Part shown: positions 34,198-45,024 of the stretch, piece by piece
Layout of the letters: each line of letters begins with the position of its first letter
How positions within the stretch are numbered: position 1 is the stretch's first letter
NCBI GenBank assembly: GCA_964036045.1
Contig: OZ038388.1
Span: 31,951,759-32,015,758 of the forward strand
DNA: 64,000 nt
Direction of reading: 5' to 3'
Origin: Eutreptiella sp. 'Long Island Sound 2002'
Taxonomy: Eukaryota > Euglenozoa > Euglenophyceae > Eutreptiales > Eutreptiaceae
Notes under the pieces: model-generated
What the model was told of the DNA's origin: nothing
The model's database searches: none
Seen by the model: the letters and a program-made list of their open reading frames with translations, nothing else
Translations under genes and position numbers: made by a program

Positions 34198-34800
34198 GGG
34201 ATGAAGTCATCTTGCAACAGGGCAATGGTTGCCACTGCAATGCATGCGCTCATCACGGCCTGGCTCCTTGCCCCCCCCCCCGCCCCAAGCCCTCCAACCC
34301 AAGTGAACCGGTTCTTGGCGGTTTTCGTGGACAGCCTTCTCAAATAGTTTCAGTCTTCCGCAGGTTTTGCCCAAACTGTTCACCTGCCGACCCAGCATGA
34401 CTGGTCGGACTTCATGAATGTGGTTGTGATTCTCCGGGATGTGCATACCGGCTTCGCCTCATGCCCTTGTGGATTACCCGCTCTGCGTCCCGCAGCTTAA
34501 CATACTTGTTTAGTTCGGCCCTCCTGCCCGCTACTCTGGCCGGCACGGAAACAGACTCAGATTCGATGGACCAGTACTGCACCACCAAACACCGGGCGTC
34601 TACAGCCCGGAGGCACGCCTCCACACAACACAACATAATGCATAAAACTGGCAGTACCAGGCAATCTAAACCCGAGCCGCTGCAATCGGTTTAGACAGGC
34701 ACACTCTCTCCCCGTCTCGCTCTCTCCCCCTGCTGTCCCCCACCCACTCTTGCCCCTGTTCCCCTCAGAGACCTCCCGGCTCGTGTAATATCAGGGATAC
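34198..34800. other. Stretch without a gene
   Basis: C-run at 34271-34280, then unique sequence with short frames and a CTCTCTCCCC-rich stretch (34699-34740). Nothing was recognised. Confidence 0.5.
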
Positions 34801-34801
34801 G

Positions 34802-35470
34802 ATGCCTGCCAAACTCGACAAGGCACAACTAAGCGCCCCCAAAATGTCGTGTATTTTGGTCTTCAGAATGTCTTCGGGCCGTTGCATGTCCACGGGTGTC
34901 CAATTGGTATGCGTTGCCCTCGTGGCCGCAGCATCCCTAGGTTGGGTCCAGCACACGTCCAGCAATCTACATGCTGCTCATGCACCCCATTTGATGGGCT
35001 CCAATCCCATTGAAAGCATACAACCCTCACGCTCTATCAAGAGCCTGCGCCATTTAGCGACGCCCCCACGTTCCCATTTCTTGCCCGGCCAATCCCTTGG
35101 TCCGTTGGGCCAACCCGTGCCTGAGGAGGCGACGTTGCGAAGTCCGTCTGATTTGAAAGCTGGCCGTAGTGATAGCACCCCCTGGGCCCATAGGCCCGTG
35201 GCATTGCTTGTGGGCTTCTGCATCGTCGTCGCAGCCTTTGCCCGGAAAACACTCCAGCGAGTACCATACCGCAAAGACATCTCTGTGCCGCTTTCCAGGC
35301 GCAGTGGCGCTTCGTTACCGCTAGCGCCATTGCGCACTGGCGCCGCACAGTACGATGCGCATGTCATGGCCATGGCGGCTGTAACTGGGGAGCCTTTGGA
35401 GCCACCAACTGGTTCTGATGCAATGGGGTGTGTGCATGTGTCCGGAGGTGGGGTAAAGATTGCCGTGTGA
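34802..35470 (+). CDS. Unknown protein with two hydrophobic segments (222 aa)
   Basis: ATG at 34802 to TGA at 35468-35470. The first hydrophobic stretch (about residues 31-49, STGVQLVCVALVAAASLGWV) could be a signal peptide, especially if translation starts at the internal Met just before it. It is followed by about 75 residues rich in Ser, Pro, His and Leu. A second hydrophobic segment (about residues 130-147, HRPVALLVGFCIVVAAFA) is followed at once by basic residues (RKTLQRVPYRK) and a Ser/Ala/Gly-rich tail. This layout (signal, hydroxylated linker, second membrane helix, Arg/Lys patch) resembles bipartite plastid-targeting leaders of algae with complex plastids. No mature domain was recognised; the reading could equally be an ordinary two-pass membrane protein or a chance frame. 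Confidence 0.4.
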   Translation: MPAKLDKAQLSAPKMSCILVFRMSSGRCMSTGVQLVCVALVAAASLGWVQHTSSNLHAAHAPHLMGSNPIESIQPSRSIKSLRHLATPPRSHFLPGQSLGPLGQPVPEEATLRSPSDLKAGRSDSTPWAHRPVALLVGFCIVVAAFARKTLQRVPYRKDISVPLSRRSGASLPLAPLRTGAAQYDAHVMAMAAVTGEPLEPPTGSDAMGCVHVSGGGVKIAV

Positions 35471-37919
35471 CTGCCTGCCGGAGGCAAGCCGCCCCCACTT
35501 GTTTTGGTCAGTTGTGGTAAGACAGGCGCCGAATGGGTTTTTGGCAGCCCCAGGGGCCCTGCAGTAACTCCCCAAAGGCATGGCATCAGGGATGTTGTGA
35601 CGGAACACCCATGATGATGATGGGCTCCAGCAGCACGTTCTTGCAGCCTCTAGCCCCAGCTAGGGCTGGCCAAGGTCCATCTGAGGGACAGGAAGCGTGT
35701 GCACTGAAATAGGGACAAAACTGGGACTGGGAATCAATGAGATCCAGGAATGCGGGGACACCCTCTGTTGCCATTCTTCACTGTACACGTGCTGGGCATA
35801 TTCATAATCCCTTCCAGTCCAAGTTCGTGCACCTTCCAGCGAAGTCTAAGCACCCCCCCCCCCCCCGTTGTGAATCGCAAAAGTGCTCCGGCGGTGGGTT
35901 GACATGCTCTGAAAAGTGTTGTCTGGGGAGGGAGAGGGGGTCATATCATCTGAGGCCCTTACAGGCGGGAAGGGTACCCTCTTACAGGGGGGAAGGGCAG
36001 GGGGGATCCAATGCGCTGAGGTGTGATGGTCCTCTCGCCACATAAGCAAGTTGGGGCCGGCCCAGCAGAAGGTTTTACCCCCTGGCCTTGGTTGCATGCG
36101 CAACACATGGGGTGTAGAGGGGGCATCTGCAGTGTACATGCGTCGGCTGGAATGCACCATGATCATCCGATGCATCTGCAGTGGGGCGGGATGTCTCATG
36201 GTTTTGTTTGATACAGCACTTGCATATGATGATGCACTGTGAAGCGTTAATAGCAATGGCACCGCCACCCGGGGCGGAAGGGGAGGCCAGAGTGCGTGAA
36301 TTTGTTCAAGCATATGACACCATGACATGACATGACATGACATGACACATATTGTTACGTCGCTGGACCTTGTACCGACAGGTAGAGGATGTGGTTTACG
36401 TTCTATATGCACAAGGCATCACTGTGAGTGGGTTCATGGTTGTGCATGGCTGTAAACATGTCTGCTGTGGAGTCAAAGCGGGAACATCTAAAGAACCCTC
36501 CACCATCACAGAGCAACGCAGTGCTCTGGCTGCGTGTGGCAGAAGAACGATGAAATGCAAAGAAACGATGAAACGGGGGTCGAATTGCAAGGGGAGTGCC
36601 AAAGCCGGGACTGTGGGATGCATGTCACGACTATTTAGGTGGATCACACCATCCACACACATTGGCCCCCGTACGCACACACACAAACGATGCGCACGAT
36701 GTATTAGTTCACCCTGAAGGTGGGTCCCATTCCACGACCTGCTGATGGGGCCTAGAGGGCGATGTGTTGTTTCGTCTTTCACTTGTATTTCAAAACGTGC
36801 AGGGCACGAGACGCGGCGTCCATCTGCCTCAAAAGCCCCTACTGTGTGCTGTGTGCCAGGACCGTGTCGTCTGTAAAGCCCAGTAAGAGGAGGCATGTGT
36901 GCATGTTGCCCCTTGTCACATGTGGTCACAGAGGCAACACGGCACATAGCTGCACAGAGTCGCCAGCTCTAGCCGTACACAGCCGTACACAGCTCTCCAG
37001 TGTAGCCCCACGCAGCTGTCCACACGTTTTTTTGTATTGATCGGTTCCCCTCTTCAGTGCCGGCCGTGTCCGGTGATGGTGCCTATTGGTCAGGCACTGG
37101 GTTCGGGTTTTTGTTCGTGCTTATGCGCTTGCCACTCCCTTAGCGACCTCCGTAGCGACCTTGCTGTGCCCAGCAGTACGCTAGCAAGGCTGTGGCCTGG
37201 CTGTCCGCAGCCCTACCTGTACAGCCATCACCACGGGCCTACCCCAGCCCGTTTCATGACCCCCCCCCCCCCCGTCTCCCCGCCACCCGCTGCGATTCTG
37301 TGATGTGCACGTGCCACAGGGGCCAATGGCAAGCGAACCCGAAATCACAAGGTGCGGCAGTGGGACTCCCGCTGCCCTCTAAAGAAGTACTGCTGCCGGG
37401 TGACAGACGTGCGCACACAGTCCCCAGGCACGGCCTTCGAAATGCAGACTCCAGCTGCACCGCAGTGCCGTGTTCCTTGCGAGGGAGGCAACCCGTTTGA
37501 ATACGGACCTCCAATCCCGTGCGAGAGCTTTGGGAGGTTGGGGAGCTGGAGGGGGGGCAAACAAAATTTCCCCCAACACACACACCTCAAAATGATAGGG
37601 GGGTGGGCACAATGACCGAAGGGGGGGGGAGGGGGCAGTCAGCCAGAATGGGTCGGGCCGGGATGTCGGTTCGTGGCAGCCCCCAGAGTCCCCAGAGTCC
37701 CCATGCAGACGGTGAGTGTACTACAGGGCTGTCGTTTCTCCATGACGCCCGCAACTAAATCGTTACGATTTGTTTCCAGCCACAGGCCCATATAACTATG
37801 AGTCTACCTTCTGTTCATAGACGTATGCACCCTGTACATAGCATCTCAAAGACTTTCGAACTGTTGCAGTGGAATCATGATTGCGCCAGAGTCCCCATCT
37901 CCCCCTCCTCAGGCCCGCC
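35471..37919. other. Stretch before the amidase, no firm gene
   Basis: C-runs (35852-35866, 37261-37273), G-runs (37621-37629), a (CATGA)5 microsatellite at 36321-36345 and repeated CCCCAGAGTCC words (37680-37700). The last 25 bases before the amidase ATG (CCCCATCTCCCCCTCCTCAG, 37892-37911) look like a polypyrimidine tract and 3' splice site, so an untranslated or very short first exon may lie in this stretch. Confidence 0.45.
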
Positions 37920-39149
37920 ATGGATGACCCTCTGAACGCATACAGCGATGCATCGCTCGCGATCGATGGTGCAAGCGAGGGCCCGCTCGCGGGTCTGACC
38001 TTCGCCATCAAGGACCTGTACCACATCGAGGGCCGCGTGACCGGCTGTGGCAACCCCGACTACGCCGCGACGCACGCCCCGGCCACGAAGACGGCCGGGG
38101 CAGTGACGTCGCTGCTCGCGGCCGGCGCCAACGCCCGGGGAAAGACGCACACCGACGAGCTGGCGTACTCGCTGAACGGGGAGAACGCGCACTACGGCAC
38201 GCCCACCAACCCGAACGCCCCGAACCGCGTGCCCGGGGGGTCGAGCAGCGGCTCCGCTGCGGTCGTCGCCGGGGGCCTCGCGGACTTCGCGCTCGGCACC
38301 GACACCGGGGGCTCTGTGCGGGTGCCGGGATCATACTGCGGGCTCTACGGCCTGCGCCCGACCCACGGCCGCATCCCAACAACGGACGCCGTGCTGCTGG
38401 CCCCGAGCTTCTGCACCGTGGGCTTCTTCGCGCGGGACCCGGCGCTGATGCGTCGCGTCGCGGCGGTGCTCCTGCCGCCGGACACGGCCGCCGCGGCCCG
38501 CCCCCCGCCGCGGCTGCTCGTGCCCGAAGATCTGTGGGAACTCGCGAGTCCGGACGTCGCGGCGGTTCTCGAGCCGGCGGTCGCGGCGGTCGAGCGCCGC
38601 TACGGCGCCGCGACGCGCGTGCGGCTGACCGCGGAGGGCGGCGCCGGGGTTTCCGAGTGGTTCCACGCGTTCCGGCACGCGCAGGGGTACGAGGTCTGGG
38701 GGCAGCACGGCGCTTGGATCACGGCGCAGCAGCCCGCGTTTGGCCCGGGGCTGAAGGAGCGCTTCGCGTGGGCCAGCACGATCACGGAAGAGCAGCGGGC
38801 GGAGGCGGAGGCGACGCGCGCGCGCGTGCGCGAGCGGCTGCAGGAGGTGCTCGGGGACGACGGGGTTCTGCTGATGCCCACAACGCCGGGCCCGGCCCCG
38901 ATCAAAGGGCTGCCGTCGAAGGAGCTGGAGGCGTTCCGGTTCAAGGCGCTGCAGCTGACGTGCCCAGCGGGGCTGGGGGGTGCACCCCAGGTCACACTGC
39001 CAGTGGCCAAGGTCGAGGACGCGCCCGTGGGGCTTTCGCTGTTGGGCCCTCGCGGGGCGGACGAGTGGCTGCTGGAGATGGCAGGGGCCATAGGAGGGGT
39101 TGCCGAGGGCGGGGTCGCCCCGTTGCAGCCATCGGGAGTCGGGCATTAG
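37920..39149 (+). CDS. Amidase-signature family amidase, AMI1/indole-3-acetamide hydrolase type (409 aa)
   Basis: Amidase-signature enzymes hydrolyse amides (plant AMI1 turns indole-3-acetamide into auxin) with a Ser-cisSer-Lys triad. All three parts are visible: the Lys in LTFAIKDLYHIEG (near residue 29), the cis-Ser in the Gly/Ser-rich loop VPGGSSSGSAAVVAGG (near residues 101-116), and the nucleophilic Ser in GTDTGGSVRVPGSYCGLYGL. The length equals that of plant AMI1 and related bacterial amidases, so the single frame is essentially complete. The ATG at 37920 has a strong Kozak context (GCCCGCCATGG) and sits 8 bases after a CAG splice-acceptor-like signal. An upstream TTG at 37881 would only add intron-like residues. 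GC and third-position GC are far above the surroundings; all Gln codons are CAG and the stop is TAG. The substrate cannot be fixed from sequence. A bacterial origin by transfer or an ancient shared gene are both possible. Confidence 0.93.
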   Translation: MDDPLNAYSDASLAIDGASEGPLAGLTFAIKDLYHIEGRVTGCGNPDYAATHAPATKTAGAVTSLLAAGANARGKTHTDELAYSLNGENAHYGTPTNPNAPNRVPGGSSSGSAAVVAGGLADFALGTDTGGSVRVPGSYCGLYGLRPTHGRIPTTDAVLLAPSFCTVGFFARDPALMRRVAAVLLPPDTAAAARPPPRLLVPEDLWELASPDVAAVLEPAVAAVERRYGAATRVRLTAEGGAGVSEWFHAFRHAQGYEVWGQHGAWITAQQPAFGPGLKERFAWASTITEEQRAEAEATRARVRERLQEVLGDDGVLLMPTTPGPAPIKGLPSKELEAFRFKALQLTCPAGLGGAPQVTLPVAKVEDAPVGLSLLGPRGADEWLLEMAGAIGGVAEGGVAPLQPSGVGH

Positions 39150-42029
39150 GGTCTGAAGGCATCGCCCCGCGGAAAGTAAAGTGGAGGCGGGGCAGAGGGG
39201 ACCCCCCCCCCACTGCCCTGCCCCCTCTCTCCCTGTGGATGTCCTAGTGATAGCCCGGGCGGTTACTAGTTGAGCCCCCCCCCCCCCCCCCCCCCGGGAA
39301 CAGCTGCTGTGAGTGTCTTCAGCACACCAACCCGCACAGCCGTTTCACCCGCGCTTCGGCTACCGCAGTGGTGGTCCCCGGATGCCTCACGAGTCCGAAG
39401 CAGCGGCCAGCGCAGCCACACAACGCCAAACCAAAACAATCCATGCCCATGCCCATGCCCCCCCCTGTGGACGCCCGCCTTGGCCCAAGCCGTCCACCCC
39501 CTCGCAGATCCCTCATGCCACGCCGCGGGTGTGCTATGCTCAACTACCCCCATTGACCTGCTGCACTGCTCTGCACTGCCCTGAACCATCGTTTTGCGAT
39601 CCCTTTCCATTGGAACCGGCCCTTCCACGCAAGCGGCTGGTCAGGAGGCTCTACCACCCCGGCGCATTGACGGCCCCACTGATTCTGCATGCTGCTTGCA
39701 AAACGTGTTGCCTGGTGTTGGTGTGGTGGTGTTGGGGCGTCGCATGGCTGTTGCTGGATGGTGCCGTCGTTCCCTGGTTGTCCCTTCGCGTGCTGCTGGA
39801 GGTTGCATGGGTGCCGAGGGTATTCCTTCAAAACGATGCTTTGGAATTGCGCGGTGCTTAATCTTGGGGGCTGTCAATGGGGTGTTGCTTGATGGTGCTT
39901 TGGGGTAGACTCGTCTACTCTACTGCACCCGCCACTGCCAATCTCTCTCCAAAAAGGTTGCGTGCTTAAAAGTGTGCGAAAACGTCGCATTCGGGGCATT
40001 TTGACAAGGTACCTGTTGTTTGTATAACGTCCAATTATTCTGCTCGTCACAGTCTTTCAATACTTTGTACACTACGTCCACACCACCTTCAATTCTATAA
40101 AGCTCTTTCAACGTCCCAGCGAACCCTTACCGCTTGCGACGTGCACGTGGATTGAATTATTGCAGAACGTCCGGAAACACAGGGCGCCGCTACCGGAGCC
40201 GCTGGCGCTTTGAATTTCGAAGCGTTTTCTCGACTGCTTGCGCACTGGAGTGCGTTGTACAGAAACAGACCCGGCGTCCACACGTCGCTCGCCAGCCACA
40301 CTGCTCCAGGCCTCAGGAGTAGCCCGTACACAAGCGTTGTAAATACCCACACAATCGATGCCCTGTTGGAGGCACGGGGGGATCCCCTGCCGCGTTACAC
40401 CAATTGGCCGACCCATCCAAAGGCAAATCCATCGAAATGCAGCTCTGATGTCAGGTATCATCTGGATCCTGGTGCCTGCCCAGGCCCTGCCCATGAGTCC
40501 ACGAACGCGTGGCAGGGGCCGAAGGATTCCACAGCTGGCGGGACGGCCACGCAGCCCCCACATGCCCAAACGCTTGCAGGGGCATGAGACGATGCGTACC
40601 ATATCTGTTCTATTGCCTGCTGCATCAGCGCCATTGTTCAAACCCCAATTAATTCCATGCATCCATGTGTACAACCATATGGTACCCCCCCACCACACCC
40701 TTGGCCAATCTACACCCAGGTACCACAAACATTTCGATCCGTACAGGGGTTGTAGTTTAGTCCCTGGCGTAACTGCTAAGTCTGAGAGTGGCAAACACAT
40801 GCAGTTGTATCATATATCGGCCGCAAGGCTTTGTCTGAGCAGCAACAATTATACTGCAAAACCCATGGGTTTTCCTGAACCGGAAGTCAGCACCTCTTTG
40901 CCAAGTTACGGATATGCAGTGTTGTGTGTGTGACTCACTTTTTGGGGTAATGCATTCTTACCTTGGAAAAATGTGTCAAGACGTGGTGGCGGATGGGGAC
41001 GGAGGGCATTTACGACTCTCTCCCCATGCATGGCGTAGGGCTATGATGTTGAAGAGGATTTTGGCACCCTCGCGGGTTGGTGTTCTTGTGGCAGTGCAAC
41101 CATGCAAGGATGTGTGAAGGCTCATTTTGTGGCTTGTAAGCCCTGCTACACGCCGGCGAATAAGCCTCCAGCGTGTGACTGCCTGCATGGACAGATCAGG
41201 CGGAAATTCAAAGGATTCTTCCATTGGGCCATATGGCTCTTAGCAGAAGAAGTTGGTGGCGGCATCAGGGGGGCGGGGGCTGCCATGGGTACTTCGTATC
41301 TTTCCTGCTCGTTACCGATGTCATGTTGACACCTTTTGGGCTTGAAAACGTCCTATTCCAGAGTAAAGTGCTTTGAAAAAGTGGCAAGGCTGCAATTGCA
41401 TTGAGCGACCAATCTCAGGGGACCACCAAGTGACCTGTAGGGCTGGCATCACCCCCTCATTGAACCGTCCCATCCTTTCCCACCAGGTCTTACTTACTCG
41501 GTGAAGAGGGTCTGTGGGCTGAGGGGTTGGAAGCGAACCGTCAGATGTTGGTGCCTTGAGCATAGTGCAAATATGCGGGCGTCGGGGCAGACAAAGTACC
41601 TACAGATTGCATCATGTGCTGTACAATTTGTTGATGTGTCCGCCCACTACCACTTCAAGGTGGTTGCAAATGTGGTGTCGTATGTTTCTACCCTCAGGGG
41701 GATGGCATTCAGAAAACAGCACAGTCACCACTCATACCACAACGTGGGCCGCCATCCAAGTCACCACAAAGGCCGCAACAAAGGCCACAATGGCCACCGC
41801 AAGCCACTACACAGACCACTAACTGGACCATCAGAAGGGCAACGGCCAGCCCGCCTCACATACCACCACACAGATCACCACACATGCCACATGGCGATCA
41901 TCAAGTGGCCGTCCAGCACACTGCACGTTTCCTCCACAGAAAAATGAGAGCTCAGTGCCTGCAACCAACTGCAACCAAAATCGTTATCCAATCAGATATA
42001 ATGAGACAAGTTTTCAACGAATGCGTTAT
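39150..42029. other. Stretch without a firm gene
   Basis: A 19-base C-run (39277-39295), CATGCC hexamers (39443-39462), the Val/Leu-rich frame 39696-39861 (chance-like), and unique low-GC sequence to 42000. CACA-rich direct words occur near 41730-41890. No domains or repeat ends were seen. Confidence 0.45.
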
Positions 42030-42060
42030 GGGGGGAGCGTTAGCGCACCGGGCATCTTTT
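42030..42060. mobile_element. Solo left end of the Harbinger/ISL2EU-like transposon
   Basis: GGGGGGAGCGTTAGCGCACC followed by GGGCATCTTTTG matches the left ends at 32901 and 43413, including the CATCTTTTG just inside. No matching right end (GCATTCCCCC) follows, so this is a truncated copy. Related transposase sequence appears 3 kb further on (45025-45495). Confidence 0.65.
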
Positions 42061-42143
42061 GTTGACCATTCCCCACTTGTGCCTGTTTTTGCCACCACCT
42101 CACCAAACAATTTGGAGTACCCTCCCCTCCGTGCCCAAGAACC

Positions 42144-42298
42144 GCTTGCGCAAGAACTGCCCCCTGGTTCCGAGGTCAAATTCTCGCACCACTTTTTTTT
42201 ACCACGGTATTGGGTCTTTCAGCTTGCGCAAGAACTGCCCCCTGGTTCCGAGGTCAAATTCTCGCACCACTTTTTTTTACCACGGTGTTGGGTCTTTC
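42144..42298. repeat. 78-bp tandem duplication, two units
   Basis: Unit GCTTGCGCAAGAACTGCCCC onward through GGTATTGGGTCTTTCA is repeated once (42144-42221 and 42222-42298) with two differences. It is in frame (26 residues, RKNCPLVPRSNS). A third, single relative lies at 45025-45062, directly upstream of the third transposase fragment. Confidence 0.93.
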
Positions 42299-42489
42299 AT
42301 GGTTCTGGTGGATGCAGGACAGCTATTCACACGAAGAAGGGTCCGAACCAGTTGAACATTAGATCATCCATGCGCGTTGGAAGGCACACTACAACCCAAT
42401 CAGCTGAGATTCACTCCTTTGGTGTTCATTTTGTCAATGTGGTTAATTGTGGGAAAGGAGAGGCCGCGCATACGCTGGCACAACGCGCC

Positions 42490-42720
42490 GGAAAATCACC
42501 TCGAAGAGAGGTCAAGCGCAGGCGCAAGCGTTGTATATCCCCCCTTTTTTGGGGTTGTTTGCGTAGCATACCCCGATGTATGGTTTCTAACATCTAACCC
42601 CTTGTAAAATCATCATTTTAGGACAAAAATTATCCCCCAATGATTTTTTGGATTTTGACCCCCGTACCCCCCGGAACCTGGGTACCCCTTTTGGGGGGGG
42701 GGGGGGGCTGTGTGTGTATT
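42490..42720. repeat. Dispersed repeat family B, copy 2
   Basis: Matches 20815-21055 in order: AATCACCTCGAAGAGAGGTC, CGCAGGCGCAAGCG, TTTGCGTAGCATACCCC, CTTGTAAAATCATCATTTT, GGATTTTGACCCC, then a G-run (42691-42708). Confidence 0.75.
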
Positions 42721-42872
42721 TGGACCTGGGTCCTGAAAAACTTTTTTCTTGTATATGGATCCCCTAACCCATGGTGGGGGTCCCGGGTCCCAACACCAGG
42801 TACCCCCAGCCGCGCCCCCCATCCCCCCATATGGCCCCTTGCCAGTGAGGACTTAGCCATTTTCACGCTAGG

Positions 42873-43262
42873 TAGGCTGTTTAGTGGCACATGAAAGTTT
42901 TTTGAAATTCGATTTTTCATGAAACCCTTCCGTTGCCCCTAGGATGGAATGCGTGATCATTTGGTGACAATACGGGTACTTGAGCACCCATGGGGACCCA
43001 CGTAGTGGCCGCTAGACCTATGTAGCCCGTGCCATGGGCCCTCCGAAAGCCCCAAAATTGCTGTTGCGTAGGCTGTTTAGTGACACGTGAAAGTTTTTCA
43101 CATTTCGACTTTTTCCGAAACCCTTCTGTTGCCCCTAGGATGGGTTTGGGTGATCATTTGGTGACAATACGGGTACTTGAGCACCCATGGGGACCCATGT
43201 AGTGGCCACTGGGCCCATTTAGCCCGCGCCATGGGCCCCCCAAAAGCTTCAAAATTGCTGTT
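42873..43262. repeat. 196-bp tandem duplication, two units
   Basis: TAGGCTGTTTAGTG at 42873 recurs at 43069. Both units then carry TTGCCCCTAGGATGG, GATCATTTGGTGACAATACG and GGGTACTTGAGCACCCATGG. Divergence is about 10 % by eye. Confidence 0.93.
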
Positions 43263-43412
43263 TGTAGGTGGTTCAATGGCCTTTGGTGTTTGCACAAACT
43301 GCCAAAGCAGTTTTCCACCCTCTACAGGTCAAAAATGGACAATTTTTGCAAAACATTTTTTTGATATTGTGACCACTTACAATGATGAAATATGCTATGT
43401 AGAGCATGTTTT

Positions 43413-44090
43413 GGGGGGAACGTTAGCGCGCCAGGCGCGCGCAAGGCATCTTTTGTGACCCGTGCCCCACCGGTGGACTGTTGCCGTTGATATGTTGCGC
43501 AAAATTATATGGATTTGCCCCTTGGCCCCCGGGACATCAGCAGATGTTTTGATTTGGGATGCGTATGGACCTTCTCGTACCCAATGTGATTTCTTTGATT
43601 TCGAAGTTGGGGGCAAGGTGCTTATAAAGGCCGGATTCATGCCATTGTGCCTCTCATTGTAAGAAAGAATGGCACTTTGACAGCCCGCCAACAATGTTAC
43701 AATGACGTGCACGGGTGGTATAGGGCACGCATTGAGCCGCTGTTTGCTCGGTTGTGGCACGCAAGATGAGGCAGAGGATGAGGCGGAAGTGTGTGTTTTG
43801 TGTTGCCACAAGCGCTCCACCGTCGCAGTTTGTGATGAGTGTAAGGAGCACTATTGTACTGAATGTATTGACACCCACACTTGTGGGACCAATGTTGTTT
43901 GTTAAGTACAATACAAATGACAGTTGGAGTTGCTGAATTCACAGATATTGCTTTATTATGCAACGTGCTTTGTAGGGAAGGTGTGCAGTGCAACGTGGTC
44001 TACTTGGGGGGCTTCTCCATGAGAGGGTAAATATGGGGCTGCAGTCGGGATAGTTAATAGAAAAGTAGCGCGCCGGGCAAGCATTCCCCC
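43413..44090 (+). mobile_element. Harbinger/ISL2EU-like transposon, copy 2, internally deleted (678 bp)
   Basis: Left end GGGGGGAACGTTAGCGCGCC; right end TAGCGCGCCGGGCAAGCATTCCCCC. The flanks are TT (43411-43412) and TT (44091-44092). The insertion lies in a 187-bp repeat unit whose uninterrupted neighbours read GCATGTTTTAGCCCC. Comparing filled with empty units shows that exactly two T were duplicated, confirming a 2-bp target duplication. The transposase gene is broken: a small deletion in the GGHDGAY block shifts the frame (GGGGGCAAGGTG in place of GGGGGCCATGACGGTG), and about 180 bp between GTTGTGGCA and CGCAAGATGAGGCAGAGG are missing. Confidence 0.88.
43468..43905 (+). pseudogene. Broken transposase of copy 2
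   Basis: Reads HRWTVAVDMLRKIIWICPLA, PGTSADVLIWDAYGPSRTQC and DFFDFEVGG, then loses the frame. A second segment in another frame reads the Glu block as far as LFARLWH and jumps to the acidic linker and finger (CVLCCHKRSTVAVCDECKEH, then YCTECIDTHTC). It supplies the upstream block missing from copy 1, which shows that the intact enzyme extends further N-terminally. Confidence 0.75.
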
Positions 44091-45024
44091 TTAGACCCTC
44101 TTTGTGTGTTTTTCACCCTATTTGGGTGGTGGGGGGGGGGGGGGTCCTAAGGGGTTTAGGGCACAACCTGCTTATGCAGTTTTCCAGCCTCGGCAGCTCA
44201 AAAATGGACTTATCCGAAACTAATTTTTTGATATTTTGACCATCCAAAATGATCAAATATCCTATGTAAAGCATGTTTTAGCCCCTCTTTATGTGTTTTT
44301 CACCCTATTTGGGTATTGGGGGGGGGGGGCTGGCTCCCATGGGGTCTAGGGCACAACCTGCTCATGCAGTTTTCCAGCCTCAGCAGCTCAAAAATGGAAA
44401 TCTGTGAAACTGATTTTTTTGATTCTCTGACCATCCAAAATGATCAAATATCCTATGTAAAGCATGGTTTAGCCCCTCTTTATGTGTTTTTCACCCTATG
44501 TGGGTGTGGAAGGCTATGGACTCTCCGAGGTGACCTGGGAGCCCATGTTAGCCTTTATACAACCTGATGGGACTATCAATCCCATCCTTTGTTCCTATCT
44601 CGTTGAGAACAACGAGAGCGAGCTCCTAACCCACGCTGAGACTCTGTCTCCTAATCTCCTTGACCCTACCTTTCTGGGTATCCTAACCACACTGACCCAA
44701 GGGGTCCAGGGCACTACCTGCTTATGCAGTTCTCCAGCCTCGGCAGCTCAAGAATGGTTGTCCCTCTCCCCTCTTCGAGGTGCCTTGCCGAAGGCAATAG
44801 ATTTTTTTTTTCCGCGGTACGGGGATGCCCACGGTCATGCGCAAGAAGCAACACCTAGTTTGGCGCCCACGCATGAGCTGAAGCCCGTATGCACACCCTG
44901 GCACTGCCGAAATCTGTACTTAGCTTTGAACCTGGCCCACAGCGGCTCCTGGCACACTCTGAACTGGCCTATTTGATAAAAAAAACCAACACCTAGTTCA
45001 GCGGTCGAATTTTGGGGGAAAAGT

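Larger units (their letters stand above)
43300..44520. repeat. 187-bp tandem repeat array, interrupted by a transposon
   Basis: The anchor GTTTTTCACCCTATTTGGGT is at 44108, 44295 and 44486 (period 187-191 bp). Each unit also carries GGGCACAACCTGCT, GCAGTTTTCCAGCCTC and AAATGATCAAATATCCTATG, and ends in GTAAAGCATGTTTTAGCCCC. A further diverged unit end lies at 43310-43412, and the transposon at 43413-44090 sits inside it. A single diverged piece is found again at 44700-44757. Confidence 0.88.

Noticed and set aside
37881-37919. TTG at 37881 as the amidase start
   Set aside because: The extra codons lie over a polypyrimidine tract and 3' splice-like signal, and the ATG at 37920 has the strong context and matches the family length.
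38534-39247. Long overlapping frames inside the amidase gene on both strands
   Set aside because: They are shadows of a very GC-rich gene. The amidase frame alone contains the catalytic signature.
39150-39585. Amidase extended through its TAG to the next TGA under a UAR = Gln code
   Set aside because: The extension is proline-rich low-complexity sequence over C-runs, unlike any amidase C-terminus.
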